Shown: positions 1-9,815 of the stretch, piece after piece | Layout: each line of letters starts with the position of its first letter | Numbering within the stretch: the stretch's first letter is position 1 | Assembly: GCF_017562075.2 (NCBI RefSeq) | Contig: NC_054085.1 | Coordinates: forward strand, 37,280,039 to 37,344,038 | Length of the DNA: 64,000 nucleotides | Source: Anopheles merus | Lineage: Eukaryota > Arthropoda > Insecta > Diptera > Culicidae | Direction: 5' to 3' | Notes under the pieces: model-generated | Seen by the model: the letters and a program-made list of their open reading frames with translations, nothing else | Told to the model about the DNA's origin: nothing | Databases searched by the model: none | Position numbers and translations under genes: made by a program

Positions 1-1098
1 CGGGAAGCTGTCGAAGATTGCCTTCGAACCGTCGACGAACCGGCGCACAAAGTCCGGGATGGTAAACAGCACCTGCATCACACTGTTCAGATAGCACGTG
101 TTGCCCAGATTCTTCATCCCGGTGTACCCCGGCCCCGCGATCGGCTTCAGCTGGCTGCCGCTCTCGCACAGAATGCCCCACTCGCCGATCCGCTGGTTCA
201 GGTCCAGCTCCAGCTCAATCATGGACTTTTCCGTCTTCTCCAGCTGGCCCACATTGATGCCCCAGTGTGCCAAGTGCTTCACCAGGTACGGATCTTCCAC
301 CATGTCGTCCTCGCTGTAGCTGTACACGTCCCCCTTCCCGTCGGCCGTGATCGTGCCCAGCTTCACCGCCAGCGGGTAGTTCGTCTCCTTGTAATGGTTC
401 ACCGCATGGTCGTTACCGCCCGAGCCGTCGAAAAACTTGCGCCCGCACATGATCGAACCGTCCGTCAGGTTCAGCCAGAGGTTGCTGGTCAGGTCGCACT
501 TTTCGCACTTCCACCCGGTCGGCGGGATCTTCTTGCCATTGTCGAGCTGCAGCAGCTCGGCGGCGTGCGTCGACACCTGCCGGATCTCCCCGTCCCACGT
601 GCCGGCCATCTGTTCCCGCTCGCGCTTCACCGAAGCCGCCTCCGCCTTCTGGACCGCCTCGACCGCGTTCTGCACCTGCAGCGGCAGGTCCACGTTCGGG
701 TAGTCCAACCTTACGACCGGCTCATCGAACACCACCACCTGGTAGTGCTCCTGGTACTCGTACTTTTTGCTCTCCGCCCCGGTGTACCCGCCCTCCACCC
801 CGATCGCCAGCCGGGTGATCTTTTTCTCCGGCCCATCCGCACCGCCGGCCCCGTCCGCCGCCGACGGGTCGGGGATTTCGATTTTGTCGCGCTTCAGATG
901 CAGAAACACCCGGTTGCCGGACCGCTCGGCGTACGGGCGCACGTACTGCTCCCCGAACCCGAGAAAGCTGGTCAGACTCACGTACAAGCCGGTGTCCGTT
1001 TCCGGATTGTCAAACGAGTAAACACACTCCTCCTTGTAGACGTTATCGCTGGCGCACGGCACTTTAACCTGGGCCAGATACTTCCGTAGCGTGTCCAT
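1..1098 (-). CDS. USP5: Ubiquitin carboxyl-terminal hydrolase 5 (isopeptidase T), N-terminal 366 aa, partial
   Basis: The minus-strand frame is open from the ATG at 1098 to the window edge (366 codons, no intron), so the C-terminal part lies outside. USP5 disassembles unanchored polyubiquitin chains in cytosol and nucleus. Seen here: a ZnF-UBP domain at about residues 196-283, with zinc-ligand residues C198, C201 and C218, the motif GWKCEKCD and a later HAVNHY. Next comes an acidic linker, then the start of the USP catalytic domain at about residue 325 with the Cys box NLGNTCYLNSVMQVL. The catalytic Cys is at position 335, the same number as in human USP5. The family is usually about 800-860 aa, so less than half is present. 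The start was chosen because it is the first ATG in the frame and the N-terminus (MDTLRKYLAQVKVP) is family-like. It is divergent from ABCF1 and shares a 657-bp 5' interval with it. Confidence 0.96.
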   Translation of the reverse strand, partial: MDTLRKYLAQVKVPCASDNVYKEECVYSFDNPETDTGLYVSLTSFLGFGEQYVRPYAERSGNRVFLHLKRDKIEIPDPSAADGAGGADGPEKKITRLAIGVEGGYTGAESKKYEYQEHYQVVVFDEPVVRLDYPNVDLPLQVQNAVEAVQKAEAASVKREREQMAGTWDGEIRQVSTHAAELLQLDNGKKIPPTGWKCEKCDLTSNLWLNLTDGSIMCGRKFFDGSGGNDHAVNHYKETNYPLAVKLGTITADGKGDVYSYSEDDMVEDPYLVKHLAHWGINVGQLEKTEKSMIELELDLNQRIGEWGILCESGSQLKPIAGPGYTGMKNLGNTCYLNSVMQVLFTIPDFVRRFVDGSKAIFDSFP

Positions 1099-1755
1099 GG
1101 CCGCAATCCGTGCTCGGTTTCCTGGGCGTGATTAGCTTACGGCGTGCGGGCGTGTAAACACTGGCTGACTGGTTGTGGTTATTGCTGCTGAAAAAACACG
1201 GCAAATTTTCGTCCGCAGTGGGATGGCCCGTTTTGTGTTGTTGGTTTTCTGCAAAATCACGAAAATAATAGAAGATTCATTCGCATTCAGTTGACAGCGT
1301 CATGTGCGAATCGATCTGGTTGGCTCATTGTCAGCGAGAGCTGCTGGTCGCCATATTGAAAAGTGATTTACGAGCCAAGAACGAATTAAAGCCATATAAA
1401 AGAGGTTGTTTGTGTACATTTATCGTGGAAAAAAAATTATTTAACTATATACATAAAAATAAAAACAATCAAAGTCAAAATTATTGATCAAACGTAATTT
1501 TTTGAAAATTTCCAACTGTCAACTGTAAGTTGTGAACGAGCCTGGCATTATCTAAGCTGTCACTCTCGCGGGAAACGTCAACAACAGGAACAATAAGAAG
1601 AAAAACAATCGCACGTTGCGTTTTCCTGCACCCGAAACCGGATTGCACCACACAGCACACTCGGGAAAGTGAATTGTTGCCAAAAAAAAAAAAAAACTGT
1701 TGGCCGTGATTTTCTCTGCTCCCGGGTGCCAAGACAGGTGCGAAAAGCGTTCGAA
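1099..1755. promoter_or_regulatory. Divergent promoter interval between USP5 and ABCF1
   Basis: This 657-bp stretch separates the USP5 start codon (minus) from the ABCF1 start codon (plus) and must hold both 5' UTRs and promoters. It is AT-rich at about 1430-1510 and contains a 15-A run at 1682-1696 just upstream of the ABCF1 start. I see no clear TATA box at a usable distance from either gene. No open frame in it looks coding: the frame that continues ABCF1 upstream lacks an ATG. Confidence 0.6.
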
Positions 1756-4589
1756 ATGCCACCGAAAAAGAAGGGCAACAAAAAGAACCAGGACTGGGAG
1801 GACGATGATCAGCAGTCCGAGCAGTCGTCGATCGTGTCCGCACCTTCGTCCGGGAAGTCGGCTGGCAAAAAGAAAGGAGGCAAAATTGACAACGTGGATT
1901 CGGACGAGGAAGGAGCTCCTCCGGCGGCGCGTGGTGGAAAGAAGGCCCCGGCCGCTCCAGTGGGCAAGAAAGGCAAGAAGGGCAAGAAGAACGACGACGA
2001 TTGGAGCGATGACGAGGCAGTGGCGAAAAAGGGGTCAGCAGCTGGCAAGCGAGGGTCCGATTCGGACGAGGAGCAGCCAGTGAAGGCACCACCAGTGAAA
2101 GGCGGCAAGAAGGAGGCGAAGAAACCGGCTGCAAAGGGTAAGGGCAAGGGAAAGGGCAAGGATGACGATTGGTCGGATAAGGAGGAAAAGGTGATCGACC
2201 TGCTGGCCGGCGGTGGCTCGGACGATGATGATGACGATGAATCCGAGGAAGACGTGATGGCGGCGATGGTGAGCAAAAAGTCGGCTAAGAAAAAGCAACC
2301 CAAGAAAGTGGCCAAGAAGGCAGTGAAGGTGCAGGAATCGGAAGAGGAAAGTGAAGAGGAGGAAGAGGAGGAGGAGGAGGAAGTGGTGCCTCTACCGGTC
2401 GTGAAGAAGGACCCGCCCAAGGAGAAGGAAAAGGTGAAAGAGGAACCGAAGGTGGTGAAAGAACCGGAACCAGCGAAGGCACCGGAACCGGAGAACAAGA
2501 AGGAAGAGAAGCCAACCAAACAGGAGAAGGCGAAGGCCGTCCCGGAACCCGTCAAGGAGGTGAGCGAAGAGAAAGTGGCCGATCCGGAGGTGGACGAAAT
2601 GGCCGATAAGGTTGGCGAAAGCTTAAAGCTGGACGACGGCGACGAAGAAGAAGAAGGGCATGAGGAGGCCGGCGAAAAGGAGAAGAAACTCACGCACAAG
2701 GAAAAGAAGAAGCTGAAGAAGCAACAGGAGTTCGAGAAGATGCAGGAGGCGATGCTGCGCAAGGGCGGCCAGGGACATTCCGATCTCGACAGCAACTTTA
2801 CGATGTCGCAGGCGCTCAAGACGGGCAACCAGAGCAAACACATGGACCACGCGGTGGACATCAAGATCGAAAACTTTACCATTTCCGCCAAGGGTAACGA
2901 TCTGTTCGTGAACGCGAATCTGCTGATCGCGAACGGGCGGCACTACGGGCTGGTCGGGCCGAACGGGCACGGCAAGACCACGCTGCTGCGCCACATTGCC
3001 AACCGTGCCTTTGCCATTCCGCCCAACATCGATGTGCTGCTGTGCGAGCAGGAGGTGGTAGCGGATGAAACGTCCGCGGTCGATACGGTGCTGAAGGCGG
3101 ACGTGAAGCGGACGGCGCTGCTGAAGGAGTGCAAAGAGCTGGAGGAGGCGGTCGAGACGGGCAAGATCGAGCTGCAGGACAAGCTGCAGGAGGTGTACAA
3201 CGAGCTGAAAGCGATCGGGGCCGATTCGGCCGAACCGCGGGCGAGGCGTATTTTGGCCGGTTTGGGCTTTTCGCGCGAAATGCAGAACCGCCCGACGAAC
3301 GCCTTCTCCGGCGGGTGGCGTATGCGCGTTTCGCTCGCGAGGGCACTGTTCATCGAGCCGACGCTGCTGCTGCTGGATGAGCCGACGAACCATCTCGACC
3401 TGAACGCCGTCATCTGGCTCGACAACTACCTGCAGGGATGGAAGAAGACGCTGCTGATCGTGTCCCACGACCAGTCCTTCCTCGACAACGTGTGCAACGA
3501 AATCATCCATCTGGACAACAAGAAGCTTTACTACTACAAGGGCAACTACACGATGTTCAAGAAGATGTACGTCCAGAAGCGGAAGGAGATGATCAAGGAG
3601 TACGAGAAGCAGGAGCGCCGGCTGAAGGACATGAAGGCGCACGGGCAGTCGAAGAAGGCGGCCGAGAAGAAGCAGAAGGAAAATTTGACCCGCAAGCAGG
3701 AGAAGGGCCGCACGAAGAACCAGAAGCCGGGCGAGGACGACGACGGGCCGGTGGAGCTGCTGTCGAAGCCGAAGGAGTACATTGTGAAGTTTAGCTTCCC
3801 GGATCCGCCACCGTTGCAGCCACCGATTCTCGGCTTGCACAGTAAGTTTCGGGGGATTAAGGGCATGAAAAAATGCTTAAAATTAACGGTTCTCTCTCTC
3901 TTTCCCTCCCCCTAGATTGCCATTTCAACTTCCCCAAGCAGAAGCCGCTGTTTGTCGGGGCGGATTTCGGTATCGATCTGAGCAGTCGTGTCGCGATCGT
4001 AGGCCCGAACGGCGTCGGCAAGTCTACCTTCCTCAAGCTGCTGGTTGGTGAGCTCGATCCGGTGCAGGGTGAGGCGAAGCGTAACCATCGTCTTCGGATT
4101 GGCCGGTTCGATCAGCATTCGGGCGAGCATCTGACGGCGGAGGAAACACCCGCCGAGTATCTGCAGCGTTTGTTCAATCTGCCGTACGAGAAGGCACGCA
4201 AGCAGCTCGGCACGTTCGGGCTCGCCAGCCACGCGCACACGATCAAGATGAAGGATCTGTCCGGTGGTCAAAAGGCGCGTGTTGCGCTGGCCGAGCTGTG
4301 CCTGAACGCGCCGGACGTGCTGATCCTCGATGAACCGACCAACAACCTGGACATCGAGTCGATCGATGCCCTGGCGGAGGCGATCAACGAGTACAAGGGC
4401 GGCGTGATTATCGTGTCCCACGACGAGCGGTTAATCCGCGAGACGGAGTGTACGCTGTTCGTGATCGAGGACCAAACGATCAACGAGGTGGACGGTGACT
4501 TCGACGACTACCGCAAGGAGGTGCTGGACAGCTTGGGTGAAGTCATCAACAACCCGAGCATATCGGCGAACGCGGCCGTACTGCAGTGA
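1756..4589 (+). CDS. ABCF1: ATP-binding cassette sub-family F member 1 (ABC50-like translation factor), two exons
   Basis: The coding exons are 1756-3841 and 3916-4589, joined across a 74-nt GT-AG intron, and give 919 aa. ABCF1 is a soluble twin-ATPase without membrane segments; in animals it binds eIF2 and ribosomes and supports translation initiation. Seen: an N-terminal low-complexity region of about 350 residues with alternating Lys-rich and Asp/Glu-rich blocks. ABC domain 1 has Walker A GPNGHGKT at 401-408, signature SGGWRMRVSLA from 518 and Walker B LLLLDEPTNHLD (D541, E542). A charged linker follows. ABC domain 2 has Walker A GPNGVGKS at 725-732, signature SGGQKARVAL from 811 and Walker B LILDEPTNNLD (D834, E835). 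Both catalytic glutamates are present. The ATG at 1756 is the first in frame; the reading frame continues upstream to 1669 but only from a GTG. The intron falls between the linker and domain 2. Convergent with SNRNP35. Confidence 0.97.
3842..3915 (+). other. ABCF1: ABCF1 intron 1
   Basis: Donor GTAAGT at 3842 and a pyrimidine-rich acceptor (TCTCTCTCTTTCCCTCCCCCTAG) ending at 3915. The intron is phase 1: the A at 3841 joins AT at 3916-3917 to make an Asn codon, restoring the family motif LHNCHFNFP upstream of the second ABC domain. Reading straight through reaches a stop soon after, so splicing is required. Confidence 0.93.
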
Positions 4590-4729
4590 AGAGGCGACGG
4601 ACGTGCCCTCTGACTGTCGGTTGGTTGCCGGTTGCCGGTTGCCGGTTGGTTATTTTATTGCTATTATAAACAATACATACAGTAATTATTTTCTGGCAAA
4701 AAAAGAGCCTCCACGCGTGTGGGAAGTGT
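4590..4729. promoter_or_regulatory. Shared 3' interval of ABCF1 and SNRNP35 with polyadenylation signals
   Basis: Only 140 bp separates the two convergent stop codons. A minus-strand AATAAA at 4654-4659 is a good polyadenylation signal for SNRNP35 and lies inside the expected ABCF1 3' UTR. On the plus strand the nearest candidate for ABCF1 is a variant AATACA at 4672-4677. A short GGTTGCC tandem repeat (about 4618-4650) sits just after the ABCF1 stop. The two transcripts probably overlap at their 3' ends. Confidence 0.55.
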
Positions 4730-5430
4730 TCATTCACTGTCACTGTTTCGGCTGGACCCGGTCGGCCCTTCCTTGCGCTGGCGCACGCGGCGATTCCACT
4801 CACTCACACTCGCCACACCGCCGGTTTCAAGTATCGGCCGGCGGAACGGCTGCACCTTGCAGCCGAAGCGCAGCTGCTGTGACTTTTTCCTCCCTCCGAA
4901 ACCTCCACCGAGCCGGCGCGGCTTCCAGCCCTCGAGGCGCCGTTCCCACTCTTCGTCGACGAGTATCTCCTTCCCGTCGATGGTGACGCCGTGCATGCGC
5001 TCGATCGCACGCAGCGCCTCGCCGCGGGCACTGTACTCGATGAAAGCGTAACCCCGCGGCAGTCCGGTGACAATATCGGTGACTAATCGAGCGTGGACGA
5101 TCGTGCCGAAGGGCGCAAACTTGGCGCGTAACTGTTCCTGCATTTAGAAAGTACGGTCATTTAGCAAAAGAAGCGACAATTGTGGGAAAAGAATGAGAGT
5201 GTGCGTACCTCGGTGACTGAATGTGCCAACCGGCCGATGAAGATCGTGTGCAACGGGTTCCCTTTCACCTTACGGTTCGGTCGATAGTTGGAGTTAATCG
5301 CCCGGATCAGTGCACGGTCGTGCGGCACCTGGTCCGTTCCATCGATCGAGCCGACCTGGACGGGATCGTAAACATCACACACGTACTTCGACCAGCGGCG
5401 CGGCGTGGGAGATACTTCCGAGGAGTCCAT
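4730..5430 (-). CDS. SNRNP35: U11/U12 small nuclear ribonucleoprotein 35 kDa protein, two exons
   Basis: The exons are 5430-5209 and 5137-4730 on the minus strand and give 209 aa. The protein is the U1-70K counterpart of the minor (U12-type) spliceosome, binding U11 snRNA in the U11/U12 di-snRNP. Seen: the N-terminal family block YDPVQVGSIDGTD..PHDRA at 21-40, then one RRM at about 60-140 with RNP2 TIFIGRL (62-68) and RNP1 RGYAFIEY (102-109). The signature tail GWKPRRLGGGFGG and QLRFG..PFRRPI follows, then a basic Ser-rich C-terminus. The length fits the family (about 200-250 aa). The start is the first ATG of the frame and leads directly into the conserved block. The gene is convergent with ABCF1, and its AATAAA lies in the ABCF1 3' UTR. 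Confidence 0.95.
5138..5208 (-). other. SNRNP35: SNRNP35 intron 1 (71 nt)
   Basis: On the minus strand the donor is GAG|GTACGC at 5208 and the acceptor is AAATGCAG|GAA ending at 5138. The intron is phase 0 and splits the RRM shortly after RNP2. It is an ordinary GT-AG (U2-type) intron, although the product serves the minor spliceosome. Confidence 0.92.
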
Positions 5431-8082
5431 CGTGCCGGTAAGTTCAAAATAACATTTTTTTTTACATTTTATTGTTAGGACACCACTTTTTCATAGATTA
5501 AATATCCATTGTCTTGTGCTTTTTTGCTAAAATGTTGCAACGAATCTGAAGTTGGATTGTTTTGTTTACATTTTTTATGGCGGATCTGACAGCTGTTTGA
5601 GGTTAATTTTGTGCGCCAAAAACGGCACTCTCTTTGAATGAGTGACCGCTGAGTGCTTTGTGTACGAACAGTATGTGCAGCAGTGGACATAGGTGTATAA
5701 GAAACAATTGGTTTTTATTTGCATTAACAATTAGCCAATAAATTGGAATTTGTTGCATATATAATACGGATGAACAATTCCGGAATAGTCTTGATGTTCA
5801 TCACGATAGTAAGATGTGGCGAAAATTTTGCCAATTTAAAATAACAAAAAAGTGTAGTTTCCCAAGGAAGAAGAAAATGAAAAAGGATATAGAAATTGTA
5901 AAATTTCAAAAATCATTTAAATTTTCTAGGCAGCAGCTACGCATGTGGAGGATCTGCATTAAAAACAATAACCTGCATTCGGTGCTGCTTAACAGCAAAG
6001 GTCAGCCTGGAAGCGGCAGTCAAGGTCTCTCTTGTGTTTCCCTCATGCATAAGCGCATTATCGCATATAGAATGGCAGATAGCAACAGAAACCAGTAGGA
6101 ACTATTTATTTCGTATTAAAGAAAATTTAGGGAGTAACAACTGCAGGTGAGGTAACCGAATGTAATATGTTATTATTCTGCTCTCGAGAGCTTTTTGATT
6201 TGCTCCTACTGAGACCGAATCTGATGCTGAATGTTATGATTCATACGCATTTGTTTAGCCTGACAGCTTGTGGTCTCGTATGACGTCCTAAGATCCCGCA
6301 CAAGTCGGAATAATTGAATAATAATTAGAGTGAATAAACCATCCCATCCGTTTATTCACCTGTTCCCGGCCCAGCTCGCCATACGTTCACGTGCTCGGCT
6401 CGTGTGAACATAACTCCTGATTGATTGTCCCCTTTGATTGCACGATTGTTGTCGACCGATCCGACCGCCAGCTACCTTTAAAGCGATGCTAATCCAATTT
6501 AGTATTTTTTTCACTTTATTATGGTAATTTTATATCTTTTCTAGCGTTCATTGACGCGAAACGGGGCGGTACACCGCATCGTTGACAACAGTACACGTGT
6601 AATTGAGGGTGGACAAGAATTCAGTACAAATAGTCGTTAGCATCGCTCGTCAGTTGTTTTGCATGAATGCATATTACGACGACATTGTGAGGTGGAATAT
6701 TATTCATTAATTACCTCGTACGATCACCGCAGACGTGTGGTACGCGTCGGGGTAGATACTCAGGAATGTTATCTGTTTGATAAAGTAAACTGCAAAAGCC
6801 ACCTTGAGACGCTGGTGCGCTTAAGAGTAAATCTCGCTAGATGTAAGTCAATGTAAAGTTCTTTAACATAAAGTTGCGCCCGAGATCACAATTATTGGAG
6901 CCGTGTAGATGTTATGTGTTCCAAGAGTTGTGTGTGCCGACTCGTCTAGTCGACTGAAAGCGATCAGTGGGAAGAACTCTGAACGGTGCGTTTGTTCTAG
7001 CTCGCATCAGAATCGTCACCACGCACCCTTTTGTGTGGGAAAAGAGGAAAAATAAACTATTTGTTGCATTGACGCAACCGAACCGATCATCAGTTATTGT
7101 AGGTTCCGTTGCCGATAAGTTCAGACATTTTTAGTGAAGAAAGGTATTTATTGTAGGATGGAGTTTGTTAAGTCGGTGTGACAAATTCTTTCAGTGTGGA
7201 TTGATGCGCTGCTACAGAGATGTACATCGCTGTTTATTCCGGGATCCACAGTTGTAGTAACAAGAGTGAACAATCGTTTTTATTGCACTTTATTGTTTCT
7301 TGTGATATCTTTATACAAGTTTTGAAATAGCACTGAAGTTGAGAAATGATTCACTGTTTTTCCTTTATCTTAGGCACGCCACTAATACGTAGTGCTTTGT
7401 CCGCAATGCCGTGAACACTGATCTTCCCAGCTCCGGAAGCGACGTATTGACAAATAACGCACCTCAAGGCTGCAACATTGTGATGCGCAGCCAAATAACA
7501 GCAAGGTCATTCGTCCTTCCCCATCGAGCAGAGTTATCTGTCCTCGTGGGATGGGAGTTTTACAACGAAACAGCCAAGATCTTGGCGGACGTTATCTTGG
7601 AAGTGCAAACTGCGCGCGTTCCAGAATTGCCAATAATGGTGGACGGGCGGGATGCCTATCGTGCCAATGCTGGGGATAAGGGATGACTCTGTCACAAACA
7701 CTGTTGTACCGGTGGGGGAAAACACACCGGACCTAGTGGTTGGCGGTTGAGAAGAGATAAAAAACGGCACCCCGATTATGATCACACGCGGGTTCCGCGG
7801 GTTTTGTAGGTGTTCGATCGTAACCGTGTCGGTCGAGTGGCCCATGTACACGAGAACGGAGGGGGTGGGGGAGTTGCGAACGGTCAATCGGCTTCCGTGA
7901 TTGACAACAAACGAAACCGTACCGTGGCAATCGGGAGCATCTTAAGAGATGTGGTGCGCATGCGGGTGTACGCCAGACCACCGCGTCGGCTCGTGATGGA
8001 AAGCACGCTAATCACGTGAAGTCCAATGGCAGCGAGGCATCGGCTGAGGGCACGATAGGCGTGTCTGTCCTCCCCTTCAATT

Positions 8083-8099
8083 CCCCCCCCCCCCCCCCC
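8083..8099. repeat. C17 homopolymer
   Basis: An uninterrupted run of 17 C followed by GGGG. Homopolymers of this length are prone to length error, so the local distance may not be exact. Confidence 0.9.
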
Positions 8100-8739
8100 G
8101 GGGATGCCAGTGGCGTTTGGCGTTATCAGTCCTACCCTGTGCCAGCCCTCTGTGGCAGATACATTGTGTACAGCAGTTAATTGCTCCGGAGCTGCAGAAG
8201 CGGCTCAAAATCGGCTAAGAATAGTACGAGCTACTCCTGCAACCGAGCGGGTTGTAGTAGTAGTAGTAGAGTCTTGATCGCTCGAGGGATGTGATATCTT
8301 CCCGGTGGCTTCTTCTTCTAATTGGCACAAAGGTGCACGCCGACTTATCTATATGGCGCACAGCGCAGGATGAGAGCGTAATCATTGCTGTAATAATTAG
8401 CAATTGAATTACACGTGCGTAATGGAAACAGAATCGTGCACGACAGCCCGCAACACTTGCCTCGAAGGATTGTAAATCAATTAATTTATCAGCGCTTTTA
8501 ATGCCTTATTGTTTCCTTTGCCCTGGAGGTATGCCGAGGTGGTAACGAGGGGCAGCTGCCTCAGCAAGGTTATATATTGGATGAAATGGATGCTTCCCGA
8601 AACGACAGCAAGGGAGATTTATAACGGCGTGTAGTGGATGGACCACCGACCGCTAAATCCCAACATTCACTGACGGGTGTTTATCCGTCAATGATTGATT
8701 AATCGATGCGAGTTGACAGCAGCAGTAGGTAGCAGGCTC

Positions 8740-8743
<4 letters not shown>

Positions 8744-8770
<27 letters not shown>
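8744..8770. repeat. G27 homopolymer
   Basis: An uninterrupted run of 27 G, very rare in insect DNA. It may form G-quadruplex structure or mark an inexact assembly join. Confidence 0.9.
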
Positions 8771-9768
8771 TAGGTACACTCTGATTGATATTTGCTTCAT
8801 AGTAGCAAACTCGGTTTGTATCATGATGTGGCAAATTCCTGCTTGACCGATCGCAACAGACTCCGGAAAACAAAAGCTTTGACAAGCGAGACGCAGATGA
8901 GACGTTGTCTGGGAGAGATAATGGACCGTGTTATGAGAAGTTATGAGTATTTTTCGGGTGTGATCGGGATGTGGGACATCGTGTGACAGTATGCTGGTGA
9001 TGATTGCACCACTTCGGTTAGGGTCGAAAAGTCAGCTTCAGGCACGTGGATGTGTGCTGTTGCAGACGTTACGCTATACGATAGACTTGTTGGAGACGCT
9101 TGTACTAAGCAAATGCTGCTAGTACTGTGGAATGGTGACGGCCTACCACGATCTATAAGACGTGCAAGCATGACAACCTGTCTTGGAACTGATGTTAGAG
9201 CAGTGTGCCTGCCAAATTTTGACTCGCTTCCCCTAATTTGTGTCGTCGGGCTTAGGGAGCGCCAAGGACATTGAGGTGTCGCTCAGAGCGTACATTGTGA
9301 CATTGACGTCGCCTGATCTTTGATCGCGCATCTGCCAGGGCACGTGCCTTGTGTTTACGGCTTCTTCCATTATCAACGCAGTGTCTGTACTGGCTGCAAA
9401 ACTGAATTTATGACATACGGTCGTACGCTTGCAAACGTCACTGTTTGTTTAGCGCTGAGGTTTTCGTTATTTTATTAGATATCATATCGTTCTAGATGAT
9501 CAGCCATGTTCGGCACGCGGTCGATTGAAGTCGCTGGCGGGGTTATTGAGGGTGATAAACCTACCACCCGTCACCTGTCTGGGAAAATACAGGCATTGAC
9601 TCTGGCTCATCGCCCATCATTAGCATGTACCGCGAGGCTCGAAAAGAATGCTCCAAACGACCACAATCACTTGCGGCTTACACTTCAGGTGCGAGAACGT
9701 GCTCGTGTAATGGAAAACGTGATGTCAGCTGTGATTAGGCAATAATGGAGAGGGTGAGGAAGAGATAA

Positions 9769-9769
<1 letters not shown>

Positions 9770-9810
<41 letters not shown>
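9770..9810. repeat. GA microsatellite
   Basis: A (GA)n tract, pure from 9781 to 9810 and interrupted just before that. Such tracts can bind GAGA factor in insects, but no nearby promoter signal supports a role here. Confidence 0.85.

Positions 9811-9815
<5 letters not shown>

Noticed and set aside
1669..1755. In-frame 29-codon extension upstream of the ABCF1 ATG
   Set aside because: It begins with GTG, contains no ATG and crosses a 15-A run; MPPKKKGNKK at 1756 is the natural start.
1809..2891. 360-codon minus-strand frame, Ser-rich
   Set aside because: It is the complement of the Lys/Asp/Glu-rich N-terminal part of ABCF1; the skewed codons of that gene keep the opposite strand open.
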